DNA of 64,000 nt from contig JXTB01000328.1 in NCBI GenBank assembly GCA_002914805.1, positions 341,620 through 405,619 on the forward strand, in the 5' to 3' direction. Below, one piece after another: positions 1-11,900 of this stretch. The notes below the pieces were generated by a model that saw only the letters and a program-made list of their open reading frames with translations, was not told the origin of the DNA and searched no databases. Source of the stretch: Parasponia andersonii. Lineage: Eukaryota > Streptophyta > Magnoliopsida > Rosales > Cannabaceae. Positions within the stretch are counted from its first letter, which is position 1; each line of letters begins with the position of its first letter. A program made the translations under genes and the position numbers.

Positions 1-94
1 TTTTATCAGTTCTAAGTCGAGTGGCGTCTCCCGATCTCACTAAATATTTTTACGAATATCCTTACGTACGCATGTGGGCTCGGGGGATGTCACA
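1..94 (+). mobile_element. 3' end of a chromovirus LTR (family EF), cut by the window edge
   Basis: The first 94 bases match the last ~95 bases of the LTR of element E (ending near 35067) and, in reverse complement, the LTR of F (starting at 53260): both carry the TCAGTTCTA, ATCTCACTAAATATTT and TTACGTACG blocks and end in GGGGGATGT(C/T)ACA. The LTR ends in CA at 94, and copia LTR sequence follows at once. It is therefore a solo LTR or the 3' LTR of an element inserted in the copia LTR. The left end lies outside the window, so its target duplication cannot be tested. Confidence 0.75.
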
Positions 95-769
95 CTAAGA
101 GCACATTTATGCATTGTTCTCAAATCTCCTAAGCCAAAATTATATTTATTACATTTAAGAGGATAGTTCTTGAATGTATTCTCTCTTGCTTATGGAAAAC
201 TAATTGAGTGTGAGGTGAGGTTTGCACCAGATTCATAAACAATCCGATTTAGGTGAGATTTCCACCAGAGTCATAAACAACTCGTGTATTAGTGAAATTG
301 GTACCATTGTCTAAACAATCCGTATAAGTGAAGTTGTCACCGGAGTCAAAACATTCCGAGAATAGGCATGGCAGAGTTGGAGTCAAGACTATTGTAAAAG
401 TTAGGGTGTGCCTAAGAAGAATTTACTTCATTTATACAAGGGTCGGTCAAGCCCATAATATTGATTTGACAGTGGATAGCTCAAAGCAAGTAGTCAAGGG
501 TCAGGGATGTAGGTAAACCATCATATTTATTGAACCTCGTAAAAATTAAGTTTACATTTCCTCTATCCTTACACTCATTAGTTTAATGTAAACTATTTGA
601 TTGTGTGTTTGATATTTATTATGCTTAATTGACTTGCTATTATTACTATATGTTTGGTACTATCGTTAATTTAGTTTGAAAGTTTCAAAATAGTAATCTA
701 TAATTTTAAATAGTTGAAAAGTTTCTTAAAACCTTTTAAAACCCAATTCACCACCCTCTTGGGTTGTCA
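95..769 (+). mobile_element. 5' LTR of copia element A (5'-truncated)
   Basis: This stretch is a diverged direct repeat of about 5475-6132: both share the TGAGTGTGAGGTGAGGTT block, repeated 'cataaacaa..cgattta' motifs, and the tail ending TTTCTTAAAAC. The left part of the LTR, present in the other copy from 4715, is missing because a chromovirus LTR is inserted at 94/95. The right end is placed at CA 768-769, after an ACCCAATTCACC...CTTGGGTTGTCA tail typical of SIRE-like copia LTRs. The 62-aa reading frame at 328-516 inside it is not a gene. Confidence 0.75.
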
Positions 770-795
770 ATATTGAGCTAATGATAGTTAATATT

Positions 796-807
796 TGGTA
801 TCATAGC
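796..807 (+). other. primer binding site of copia element A
   Basis: TGGTATCATAGC matches the plant initiator-Met tRNA primer site TGGTATCAGAGC with one change. It lies about 26 bases after the LTR end, a spacing seen in SIRE-like copia elements, and 37 bases before the gag ATG. Confidence 0.7.
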
Positions 808-843
808 TTGGTGCTCAATTTTAAAAGATTTAACCATCTCGAG

Positions 844-2102
844 ATGGCAAACCCAAATAATTTTAAAAAATTTTCATATGAAGGGTATTCAACTACTATA
901 GCACTATTTTTGAATGGAACTGATTTTAATTATTAGAAAAATTAGGATTCTTGTATATCTACAACCTTAAGATTTTGATTTATGGCATATTATTACTAAA
1001 GATCCATTTGTTTTTAAGAAAAAGGTTGATGATAAATTTGTTGAAAAAAAAATTGATGAATATGATGTAAATGATAAAATTGCTTTTTCAAGGAATATTA
1101 GAGCTATGCATATTTTGATTTGTCATATGCATAGAGATATATTCAATAATGTTAAAAAAGTTACAAATACTTATGAAATATAGAATATGCTTGAATTTTC
1201 ATATCAAGGCACAGATACTTTAAAAGAGACGAAAATAAGTATTCTTACTCGCCAATATGAATTATTCAAGATGCATAAAAATGAGACTATTAATCAAATG
1301 TTTACGATTTATTATTATTATTAACTCTCTTAATACTCTTGGAAAATCATTCTCTAATATAGATTTGGTGAACAAAGTACTTAGGAGTCTTTCTAGAGCA
1401 TATAGATGTAAGGTGGTGGCAATTTAAGAAAAAAAGGATCTCATCAAACTTTTTCTAGAAGAACTCATGGGTTCACTCATGACACATGAGATCTTGATGA
1501 AAGAAAGTAGTGAAGAAGTTCAAGATGACAACATATGTTTTATGGCAATTGACTATAAGGTAAAATTAATTGACCTTAATAATAAGTTTCTTGATGATTG
1601 TGATACTAGTAGTAATTTTGATAATAAAAGTGATGAAGAAGAGTTATCATATAGTGAACTACTTGATGATTTTAATGAATTGCATAATAACTATAAATTA
1701 CTTGTTTTGAAAAACAGTGCTCTCAAGAAGAAATTATTTCTTTTATCGAAAGAACTTGAAAATTTTTCAAAAGAAAAGGAAGTTATTTTGACTTGCGATA
1801 TATGTGCATCCTTAAAAAATAAAAATGCTTCCTTAAAAGAAAATGTTTTAGATTTAACCAATATTATCCACAAATTTACAAATAAAAAGAAGAATTTTGA
1901 TATGATGCTTAGTGGGAAAAGATGTATTTTTGATAAAGGAGGTATTAGGTATAAATCTTCTATAACACAAAAATATCTCAAAAACTATTTTGTGAAAGCT
2001 AGTATAAGTGACACAAAGTACACTTGCACTCGTTGCAATCAAGATGGATATGCAAGTTTTTTATGCATTCTAAAGAAAAATACTTATTTTAGTGGAAACT
2101 AG
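844..2102 (+). pseudogene. copia gag (element A), degenerate
   Basis: The reading starts at ATG 844 (MANPNNFKKF...) and shows a copia-type Gag (UBN2/DUF4219-like): an N-terminal 'NGTDFNY*K' remnant, then 'RNIRAMHILICHM' and 'ILTRQYELFKMHKNE'. Stops and frame changes break it before 1467. From 1467 a 211-aa open stretch gives the Gag C-terminal half: an acidic segment, a Lys/Glu/Leu-rich coiled-coil stretch (about residues 65-135), then a zinc knuckle CTRCNQDGYASFLC in which the His is Tyr. Gag would form the virus-like particle in the cytoplasm. The coding capacity is dead because of the stops and lost knuckle His. Confidence 0.75.
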
Positions 2103-2179
2103 CTTGGGTATCAAAAGAATTCTAAGACTAGCCCCTAAGGACCCAAAGTTATGTAGGTACCAAAAATCGAAATTTGAAT

Positions 2180-3240
2180 CTTTGTTGTAGGAACAAGCAA
2201 GAAAAAGTTGCTCTAAGAACTTGACTGACGACTTCACCAAGCTCTCAACTTTCACAAACAAATAATGGTATATATTTCATTTTTGGAGACAACACAAAAA
2301 GTAAGATCATTGGCATAAGTAATATCGGTAACAACTCTTTATCTAACTTTGAGAATATCTCGCTAGAAAATAGTATGCTTAATTTTTGTGATTAGAGTTA
2401 TTGGAATTTTCTTATTCTCTTTCAAATGCTCAATTTGAAATTTTGAAAATTTGAACAAATGATATGATATCTTTTAAGAAATTTATTTTTGATGAAAAAA
2501 TTTTCAAGTTAAGATATATATTTCTTTTGCTTTAAAAGAAAATATTTATTGATTATGGATAGAAAACTTGGATATGATTGTATACATACAATTTCAAATC
2601 TTTTACTAAAAGAATCTTGTTATGGTTTATCAAGTCTAATTTTTGAAAATGACAAGATTTGTAAAGCATATTACTTTGGAAAGTAAATAAATTTTTTATG
2701 CTCTTAAGGTATTGATTTTTTTGAAAAAAGGGCTTTACATATTTTTCTTTATTAGTTTCGAAATGGCTATGTCGAATGCAAAAGTTTTATTAAAATATTT
2801 TTATGTCAAAGTTGTCAACACTATTTGTTATATTTTAAATCGGGTGTTGATTCAACTTATTAGAATAAAATACCATCATGTGTTTTGAAATGATCAAAAG
2901 CCCAATATTGGTTATTTTAGAGTCTTTGGATGCAAATATTTGTTTTTAAAAAAATGCCAAAAACAACTTGAAAATATTTTTTCCAAATCAAATATTGGAA
3001 CTTTTCCTAGTTACTCTACTACTACTACTATTGCATAAGGAGAGATTTTTAACAAAAGAACTAAGTAGTAGATAAATCTATGCATGTGATATTTGATGAA
3101 ACTAATGATTCCTTTAAGGAGAGAAGCATAGATGATATTGTCTATAGGTATAGAATAAATTTTGAATGATTGGATCTTAAAGACAGATCAAAAGATGATG
3201 ACTAGATCTACCCTCAATAGAAACAAAATGAAGAGCTTTT
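2180..3240 (+). pseudogene. copia protease-integrase remnant (element A)
   Basis: Several frames together show pieces of copia Pol. At about 2275-2350 'IFGDNTKSKIIGISNIGN' is the region after the protease of SIRE-type elements. At about 2570-2690 'GLSSLIFENDKICKAYYFGK' is the end of the pre-integrase zinc module, with the second Cys replaced by Tyr. At 2810-2960 'VKVVNTICYILNRVL' and 'KPNIGYFRVFGCKYLF' are the integrase core C-terminal part. At 3075-3110 'KSMHVIFDETNDSF' is the linker before RT. The catalytic core between the zinc module and 'VNTICYILNRV' is mostly missing, and no RT or RNase H follows. This is a pseudogene. Confidence 0.7.
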
Positions 3241-4714
3241 GGAATGATGGTATAAATGATTTTAATTGAATTATTATGAGTCAAAATTCGATTGATATAT
3301 TAATTGCTTTTATATGATTCTAATAGATTGCACAATGCATATTACTTAGACTATTATAATTGTGTAAATACTTGATAGTTTTTATATGACAAATACTATG
3401 CATAGTTAGTTGAATTGTTTCATCTATTTTGGTAATATATTGAGCTAAAAAATGACATGTTACTTGAATTTAGTGTTTATATTTTATAACTTTATCATTT
3501 TTAAATATGTGCATATGATTTTTTATCCTTTGGCATTTATGAGAACAAATTTTTTAATGAATATCACTTTTGAGTTCTTATTAGATTTCAAGACTTGGAT
3601 TGATATTCTTTGAGCTTTAATGCTATTTTAAATTATGTGTTAAGAGTTAACGATGAAATGAAATATTGTCTTGAATATTTCTCTTAGTTTTGATGCCTTA
3701 TGCTTATGATTCTATTATTTGGAATTGAAATCTATCATATATATGATTGATCTTTTCTTACTTTGGTTAATGCTTTGATCATAATTTATATATTGAGGGG
3801 GACTATATTTATAATTTACTTGTGCTAAATTCGTCATTATCATTTTTCACAAATTATGATATGCTCTCTATAGCTTGATGAAAATGATAGAAAAGAAATT
3901 ATTTTACTATTAAGCTTCAATGATTTGAATTTCTCCTATGCTTTACGATTGATTATATTTGGAGAAATATGTTTTCAACAAGTGAAAATTATGCTAGACC
4001 TTTAATGATCTTGATTTGATACAACTTCTCTATTTTGAATATGCTACTATATAGTTGTTATATTTATTATCAATAGAGGAAGTCTTACTAAAAATAAAAG
4101 AATACTCTTATTTTCACTTTTTCATCATATTGTCGTTCAATCTTATATTTGATATTGTCATATTATTTTGAATATTGTCAAAATCTTGATTCTTCCATAT
4201 CTCTTAATTGCATAAATTGTCGTGTTATTTTTGACATAGGAGCAAATTGTTTGTGTATTGCTCTTACATTTAATTTTTTCACGATTTTAAAGAAGAAGAG
4301 AAATATACTAAACTAATGTGGAGAGAATCTTATTTCAAAGGGATAGATTAGTTTTTATAAGATATCTAATTTGAAAATTATTTCTATTTTTTTAATGATA
4401 TCAAAAGGGGGAGAAGAATATTGATTTATGAATATAAAGAGATAAAGATCTATTTATGAGTATGCATATTTTTAGGAGGATAAATTTGTTTAGCATACAT
4501 TCATTTTACATTCTCTCATAATACGCTTATGATGCATAATTAAGTTTAAACGAAGGAGCAAGTCTCTTCTTACATTGACAAGTATATTTGAGATGAAGTT
4601 TAAAATATCGTAACGATTAAAGTAAACTTGTCAAATTTTGTATTTTTATGTCCTTACAATGTATTTTATTTTATCTCATAAATTAAAGTTTGTCATCATC
4701 AAAAAAATGAAGAT
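3241..4714 (+). other. non-coding 3' region of copia element A with purine tracts
   Basis: AT-rich, with no reading frame of note. The RT/RNase H part expected here is absent. It has G-rich purine runs typical of the long 3' region of SIRE-like elements: TTGAGGGGGACTA near 3794 and AAAAGGGGGAGAAG at 4403-4416. A decayed polypurine tract at about 4701-4714 (CATCATCAAAAAAATGAAGAT in context) lies just before the 3' LTR. Confidence 0.55.
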
Positions 4715-6132
4715 TGTTGAGAAATTAATGTTTCAATTTTACTCTTATTTTGAAGATAATAAACATTAGATTTAATACTAATAATTTAACTTGAGTGTGT
4801 AGTGAAATGGTTTTAAAGTTCTAGATCAAGTTAATCAAAGAATCAAGCAAGAAAATGGATAGATATAAATCTACTAGAATCAAGCTTGAAAATAGATAAT
4901 CAAGATATAAGACCATGTCTAGATTGTATTTTATTTAGTTCATTGTGCATAAATTTTCTTTTAGATTGGCTCATCCTTTTCAAATACTTTCAAAAGAATT
5001 TTCAAACTATCTTAAGGATAAAATGGTTAATTTATTTTAGAAGTTTAAAAATTAATATCAATTTTATTCTAGCCAAAATATCCTCAAAAAGTTCTCTTTT
5101 AATGTTAAAAATATATAGAAAAAGAAAGTTTTAAAAATGACCAAAGTTTAGATCAAAGAAACCATTTATTGGTTTCTGACCAGTTTTGTTCGACCAAGCT
5201 TGGTTCACGAAAATAGCGACCAAAAATAACTGTTGGAGTTGAACTAAAGTGTCAGACTCCAATGGCTAGTTTTTTAAGTCGACCAAAATTATTTCTGGTT
5301 GACCAAAATTTTGACAACATTTTTCCAATGGTCAAAAACGGCTAGCTATTGAAGATACTTTTAAATAGAGCTATGTTTGATGACTTAGAACAAGAGAATA
5401 TGAACCTATATTGATACCCAATTAGTTTCTAAGTGAAAAAGCTCTCTTTTACCTAACTTTAACTTTCAAATCATATTGAGCAACTCTTAGAGTATCGTTT
5501 ATGGATTGTTTTCAAATCTCCTAAGCAAAAATTATATTTATTACTTATAAGAGAAGAGTTCTTTAGTGTATTCTCTCTTGCTTATTAAAAAACCATTGAG
5601 TGTGAGGTGAGGTTGGCACTAGGTTCATAAATAATCCGATTTAGTTGAAGTTGCCACTAGAGTCATAAACAACCTGTGTATTGGTGAGATTGGCACTATT
5701 ATCTAAACAATTCGTCCAGGAGAGGTTATAACTTGAGTCAAAATAATCCGAGGATAAGTATGATAGAGCCAGACTCAAGACTATTATAAAGGCTAGAGTG
5801 TGTCTAAGAAGAATTTACTCCATTTATACAAGGGTTGATCAAGCGTATAACTTTCATCTGATAGTGGAAAGCTCAAAGCAAGTTACAAAGGAATAGGGAC
5901 ATAGCCAAACTATTGTGTTTGTCGAACCTCATAAAAACTGAGTTTGTATTTTCTCTATTCTTATACTATTTACTTTAATGTAAACTATTTGATTGTGTAT
6001 TTGATATTTATTATGCTTAATTGACTTGCTATTATTGCTATATATTTGGTATTATTGTTGATTTAGCTTGAAAGTTTCAAAATAGTAGTCTATGGTTTTA
6101 AATACTTGAAAAGTTTCTTAAAACATTTTAAT
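4715..6132 (+). mobile_element. 3' LTR of copia element A (3'-truncated)
   Basis: It begins TGTTGAGAAATTAATG right after the polypurine tract; the part from about 5475 is the repeat of 95-740. It ends at 6132 within ...TTTCTTAAAACATTTTAA, so the terminal ~30 bases seen in the 5' copy (ACCCAATTCACC...TGTCA) are lost where the Athila-like sequence begins. The run CTTTTAAATAGAGC near 5358 is a candidate TATA region. Its length (~1.4 kb) suits SIRE-like LTRs. The 82-aa frame at 4886-5134 is a chance ORF in it. Confidence 0.75.
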
Positions 6133-6777
6133 TATTAATGGCCTAATGAGCAGTCAATCTTGAAAAGGGTGGCTAATATGAATAAAGTTGATCTTATCGC
6201 CAATCTTAGCACTTCAGTATTGGCTTTGACAAGGCAAATTTCTGCCTTAACTACTAGAGAGGGTCAATCAAGTAGGGAGCCCATGGGAGTGTCTAGTGCT
6301 TCTTTTGGGAATGATGAAGGTGATCTTGAACAAGTGAATTATTTGAACAACTGGAATTTCAACTATCAGGGTAATAACATGGCAAACAATTCTCCCACTA
6401 ATTACAATCCAGGCCTTCATAATCATGAAAAATTCTCCCATGCCAACAATTGGAATGTCTTGCAACCACCACCAGGGCTTAATCAACTAGTTGCAAAGAA
6501 GAAACCATCTTTGGAGGACACCTTGAGCACTTTTATTATAGAGATAAGAGGGAGATTTAACAAAGATGAAGCTCGCCCTGATAACATTGAAACTCATTGC
6601 AACAACATGAATGCAAACATGAAGTCATTGGAAGTGCAAATTGGGCAACTAGCTAATTTAATCAAAGGGCAAATATCTGAGAAGTTTCCTAATAATGCAG
6701 AGACTAATCCAAAAGATCGTTGCAAGGGCATTTCTCTTAGAAGTGGGAAAAATTTTGAAGTGTGTTTGACAAAGTAA
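6133..6777 (+). pseudogene. Athila-like gag, C-terminal half (element B)
   Basis: A 205-aa open stretch from about 6160 has no upstream Gag, so the 5' LTR, primer site and N-terminal Gag of this element are missing. Recognisable blocks of Athila-type Gag: 'EQVNYLNNWNFNYQGNN', 'YNPGLHNHEKFSHANN', 'VLQPPPGLNQ', 'LEDTLSTFI', 'MKSLEVQIGQLANLIKGQ', 'FPNNAETNPK' and 'CKGISLRSGK'. The last motif marks the link to protease. A stop ends it at 6775-6777. The junction with the copia LTR at about 6132 looks like a deletion breakpoint, since both elements are cut there. Confidence 0.8.
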
Positions 6778-7540
6778 AAGAAGATGTTGGTGAAGAACCA
6801 AGTGAGGTAATTTGGAAGCCTAAGTCTATTTTATTTTCCGGACAATCCACCTCTCATTAACAAACCTTTGCCATACTCCTAAAGATTCCAAAAGAAGAAA
6901 CTTGATTCTCAATTTGCTAAATTTATTGAGGCTTTCAAGAAGTTACATATCAATATTCCTTTTGCGGATACTTTGGAGAAAATGCCCAATTATGTGAAAT
7001 TCATGAAAGATATGATGTCAAAGAAAAAGGAGAGTGAAGGATTATGAAATCATTAAATTGATGGAGGAGTGTAGTGTTGTCCTCCAAAGAAAATTACCAC
7101 AAAAGTTGAAGGATCTGGGTAGTTTCACCATTCATGCACTATTGGGAGTTCTACTTTTAAAAAGGTCCTTTGTGATTTGGGTGCTAGCATAAATCTCATT
7201 CCATTATTTGTGTTCAAAAAGTTAGGGCTTGGTGACGTTAAGCCTACTATTATTACTCTACAAATGGCAGACCAATCTCCTACTTTTCCCAAGGATATTA
7301 TTGAGGACATCTTGGTGAAAGTCGACAAGTTTATCTTTATGGTTGACTTTGTAGTACTTGATATGGAGAAGGATTTGGAAATACTAATTATTCTTGGTCC
7401 TCCATGTTTAGCTACAAGAATAGTGCTTATTGATGTACATAGTGGGAAGCTAACACTCTGGGTGAATGAAGTGGAGGTACAATTCAATCTTTGCCAAACT
7501 TTGAAATTTTTGAATAAAATTCATTCTTACAATTGACTTG
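6778..7540 (+). pseudogene. Athila-like protease region (element B)
   Basis: After several stops, the reading 'SQFAKFIEAFKKLHINIPF' and 'LEKMPNYVKFMKDMMSKKK' (about 6900-7030) is the conserved linker before protease. From 7123 an open frame runs to 7536 with 'STFKKVLCDLGASINLIPL' (the aspartic protease D-L-G-A-S site at about 7174-7188), 'VKVDKFIFMVDFVVLDM' and 'ILGPPCLATRIVLIDV' (family ILGRPFLAT). The protease would cut the Gag-Pol polyprotein. The active-site triad is kept but the domain is isolated by upstream and downstream stops. Confidence 0.8.
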
Positions 7541-8976
7541 ATGTGCTTGATTATTGTGTGAGGAATGTTATTCTCGATGTGTTATCATGTGACCCACTGG
7601 AGCATTGTCTTATAAACTCTCATTTCCTGAAAAGAACACTTCCTACTATAGAATTTGGTGAATCTTTTATGGTATTGATGAAGAACATGTCAATTGTATG
7701 CTTGATTTAGATGTTTTGCCTATAGAGACTAAGTCTAATAGCCATGGTGATGTGAGTATGCCGATTTGTACTATTAAGGAACCTAAAAAGGGGAGTGAAA
7801 TTGCTAACTCAACTATAAATGGGCTAGTTTTGAAACAATAGGCCAATCATCTCCATTATGCATTTTTGCATGAGAACTCTAAATTCCTAGTCATTATCTC
7901 TTCATCTTTGAGTCAAAAAGAGGAAGACAAGCTCTTTGGTGTCTTAAGGGCACATGAAAATGCATTGGGTTAGTCTATTTCTGATATTAAGAGAATTAGC
8001 CCTATGATATGCATGCATAATGTTTTGACTGAGGAGACTTTCAAACCATCCATTGAGTATCAAAGAAGGTTAAATCAGGCCATGAAAGAAGTGGTGAGAG
8101 CCAAGGTGTTGAAGCTTCTTAATACAGAGATTATTTATGCTGTCTCCGATAGTTCTTGGGTAAGCCCAGTTCAAATAGTTCTGAAAAAAGAAGGAATCAC
8201 GGTTATAAAAAATGAACTTATTCCTTTAAGAATGGTAACATGCTAACAACCTGAAAAGACCTGTTTTCCACTTTCATTCGTTGACCAAATGCTTGACTGG
8301 TTGGTGGGGTATGATTATTGTTGCTTCTTGATGGCTATTCGAGAAACAATAAAATTACTATTGCACTGGAGAATCAATAGAAGACCATAGTCACTTGCCC
8401 TTACGGTACATTTGCTTATCGCTGAATCCCTTTTGGTTTATATGATACACCCTCTACTTTTCAACGTTGCATGATGGCTATTTTTTCGGATATGATTGAG
8501 AAGATCATAGAAGTATTCATGAATAATTTTTCATTATTTGGTTCGACTTTTGACCATTGGCTACATAATTTAGCTCTTGTGTGACAAAGATGTGAGGAAA
8601 AGAACCTTGTACTCAATTGGGAGAAACGTCACTTCATGGTTGGGGAAAGTGTTATCCTTGGCCATAGGATATTCTCTAAGGGTATTAAGGTAGACAATGC
8701 TAAAATGGAGGTGATAAAAAAGCTACCATGACTGACTAATGTGAAAGGTATTTGAAGTTTCCTTGGGCATGCGGGGTTTTACCAAAGATTTATTAAAGAT
8801 TTTTCAAGAATAGCTAAACTTTTGAGTAATTTACTTGAGAAAAATGCCCCCTATATCTTTATTGATGCTTGTTTGGTTGCTTTTAATGATATCAAGGAGA
8901 AATTGACTTTGGCTCCTATTGTATTTGCATCCATGTAGAATGAACCATTTGAGATCATGTGTAATGCAAGCAACAA
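7541..8976 (+). pseudogene. Athila-like reverse transcriptase and start of RNase H (element B)
   Basis: Shattered RT in changing frames. A clear open piece at 8004-8246 has 'MICMHNVLTEETFKPSIEYQRRL', 'KEVVRAKVLKLL' and 'DSSWVSPVQIV', the Athila RT N-terminus; the rest of the catalytic RT follows as fragments ('CEEKNLVLNWEK'-type text near 8590, 'FLGHAGFYQRFIKDFS' near 8760). The next block 'FEIMCNASNNAV' (8950-8981) is the start of RNase H. It is cut at 8981 by chromovirus C and resumes in frame at 19661, so the host element was already present when C arrived. Confidence 0.8.
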
Positions 8977-8981
8977 TGCCG
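8977..8981 (+). repeat. target site duplication of element C, left copy
   Basis: TGCCG lies directly before the LTR start TGTGGTGCC. The right copy at 19656-19660 is TGTCG (one C-to-T change). Removing C and one copy restores the Athila RNase H reading N-N-A-V-G-V-V-L. Confidence 0.85.
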
Positions 8982-11900
8982 TGTGGTGCCCAAGATTCTC
9001 ACATGCATACTAAGCCAATAATAAATATGTTCTAATAGTATATTAAGCATCTAAAAGTCGTTAATACTAGTTTTATAATAAAATGCTCATTCATTATGTT
9101 ATGTGCATTTACATACATGTTGTTACACTAATGATTGTTGAAGTGTCCCAATGCAGTGTAAAAGTTCAATACTAGAGAGAGAGCTCGGTGTGCTAAAAGA
9201 ACAAAGAATATAATTATGAAAGCAATACTATGTGCACATGCATTAAGATCGTACTTGTTGATTACTTGGTCAAATAGTAGTTTTTCGGTAAAATGTAATT
9301 TTTACGCATTTAGGAGCCGAATTCATGTTATGTTTAACATGTCAAATAGGCTTGATTCAATGTCTAGGACTCATTTATAGCATTTTATTTGTCAGCTCCA
9401 GGTAAGCACGAGGAGGCATTCAGGACACTAATTCGTAATTGAGTGCTAATACTAAGCTTCAATTATTAATTGGAGTGTAATTGATTTTTTATATTTAATG
9501 ATTAGTTAAGGGGCTAGGTTTTACCAAATTACGATAAGAATGGCCATATAGGATCACAAGTCAAAGTATTACTAGTTTTCACTTTCTAAGGGATTCAACA
9601 ACTTTGGCTATACTTGGGTGTATAACAGTGACCAACAATGTGGTGACTATGCTAAGGATGTTCTAAAGCTGGACACATGGAAAGTAATGTGCAAAATATC
9701 CAAAATACCCTTTAGAATTTAAGTTATACCTTTTCTTAGCCATTAAGTATTGCTTTGGGTCAAATCAAGGTATTTGCTTTCCCTGTCTCTCTAGCCACAA
9801 CCTGAAACTCTTCAATGCTTTTTCTGACTTCTCTCAACTTCCCTCAAATATTTCTAAGAGTTTCCAAGTGGTAGAACTCAAATTGGAGCCCTAGAAAGCA
9901 AGATAGACAAAACCTAGTCAAGGTAATTCTACTAAGTTCTTCTTTCTAGGTCTTGTCCTTTAATTTCAATTCTCCACTTGGTACCACTTAAATAATAGTT
10001 CCTTCAGGTCCTTTTGAGTCCTAAAATCTAATTCTAAGCATTGAGAATCAGTTTGGTAGAGGTAGAAAGCAAGAGCTCCAACAAAAGCTCAAACTAGTCA
10101 AGGTAAGGTTTAAGTGGGAGTTTGAATTTGTAGTTAAATTCTTTTATTTTAGCTCTTAAACTAAAGCTATTATTTGATGAATATTGGTCCTAGGAACCCT
10201 TATATATCATTGGAAATATAAAAATTAGGTGGAGGATTAAAGTTAAACCTAAGGCTCCAAAGATTGCTAGTTATGGATTTAAGTGTTTTCATCTTTTTCC
10301 CTTCTGCGGTTTCTCCTGTTGGGTTTTACGTGGAAAGGTTTTTAATAAGGTATTGTAGGGAGGTTAAGACAATGGTTATGTTTCGGCATAGCTATTTGGC
10401 TCCTTCCAAGACTTTTAGCTTTGTTTTTTCTGCTTTCTTTCCCATTCAAGGGGTGTTTCACACTTGGTTACCTTTTGTACCGTTCTTCTTTTTATTTTAA
10501 TTTTAATAACTTACTGGAGGTACATTTCCTCTAGGTAACATTTAGCAAAAAAAAAAGTGTTTTCATGTGATGTACATTAAGTGTTTATATTTCTAATCAG
10601 AATTTCTAAACTTGGAGTGTATATTTTATAGATCCTATTATTTATTACACTCATCTGATAGCTAGTTATGATGACACACAAGTATAAAAGTGGTTTTAAA
10701 CTTAGTCTAAATGAAAAGAATCCAAGTGTACCTAGGTTGCTCTAAATGAACCTCTTTGAATTGTATATGTGGGAATTGGCTTGTTAATTATTATTGTAGG
10801 TTTAAAACAATGATTTTAATCATGTGGGAATGTCCTAAAAATAGGGGAGGTGCTATCCAAATATTTTTAAAATGAAATGCCACCATTTAGGAGCAAATGG
10901 ACTAGTTTTTACAAAATTATGTGCCATTTTGGACCATTTTGTGCTAATGAACTAGCATTCATATTTTAAAACTTTTGAATAGTTTTTTAATGTTAGTTGT
11001 TGACTGCCAAGTACCTTAAGTGATTTATATGCTTCCGAGTCATTTTAAGATCATGTTTTCTAATTTGGTGAAAGTTGTTATTTCGGTCTTGTTCAAGTAT
11101 CTTAATGCATTCCTTTTGTAAAATTTGCATCTTGAATAATAGTAATTTATGATAGGTGATTAGCACACCAATCTCTAGAGGATATTGACTCTTTCCACTA
11201 TCAATTCCTATTCAGGACATGAGGTAAGTAAAGATTTACAACTGCATCACAAGAACTATATGGAAGAGGTATCTATGTGAAACTTACTTATTCTTGAAAG
11301 TTATGAAATAGCATATACATGGCACATCTTGCATACAAATGGAGAGTTTTATTATAAGAGTATTTGAAAGTGAGTACCATTGTACCAATTTTATAAGATA
11401 AGTTTTAATGGCAATTATTAGTCTGTTAGAGCTGGATACATAAGTCTGTTAATGCAGACTCTCCTGTAGACGCGGGATTTGCAGAATTTATGATGTGTCT
11501 AGTTGAAGCGGGACAATATTAGCATGTTGTGGGATGCCCCTTTGTTGAGGAAAAGAGTTTTCAAAAACCTCATACGATGGTCGCACCTTATTTTTACTCT
11601 TTGCCAGAGTTTCTTCCCAATGTTATCATGGCCTATCGACTTATGGGACAAGCAATATGCTAAGGGGCGCAGCTAAGAATAATTTTTATGAAAAAGAAAT
11701 GCTTAAGAAAGAAAATGATACAATGAGAACTTTATGAGATTTTAAAGCATTAATAAGTATGCATAGTTTTTACTTATTGAGCTTTAGCTCATTTTAGTCT
11801 TGTGATGCAGATGAGAAGGCATATTTTGGTATTAACTAGCTGGTTGCCTAGTTTGTCTTTTATCACCATGATCATACAAATGTAGACAAGCGTGACCTAT

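Noticed and set aside
1691-2042. Minus-strand frames of 96 and 62 aa
   Set aside because: They are antisense to the copia gag coiled-coil part and have no homology look.
7125-7487. 120-aa minus-strand frame
   Set aside because: Antisense of the Athila protease, which has clear family motifs on the plus strand.
10264-10500. 78-aa open frame as a host gene
   Set aside because: It starts in the C LTR and runs across the edge of the poly(A)-ended insertion; hydrophobic, no family likeness.
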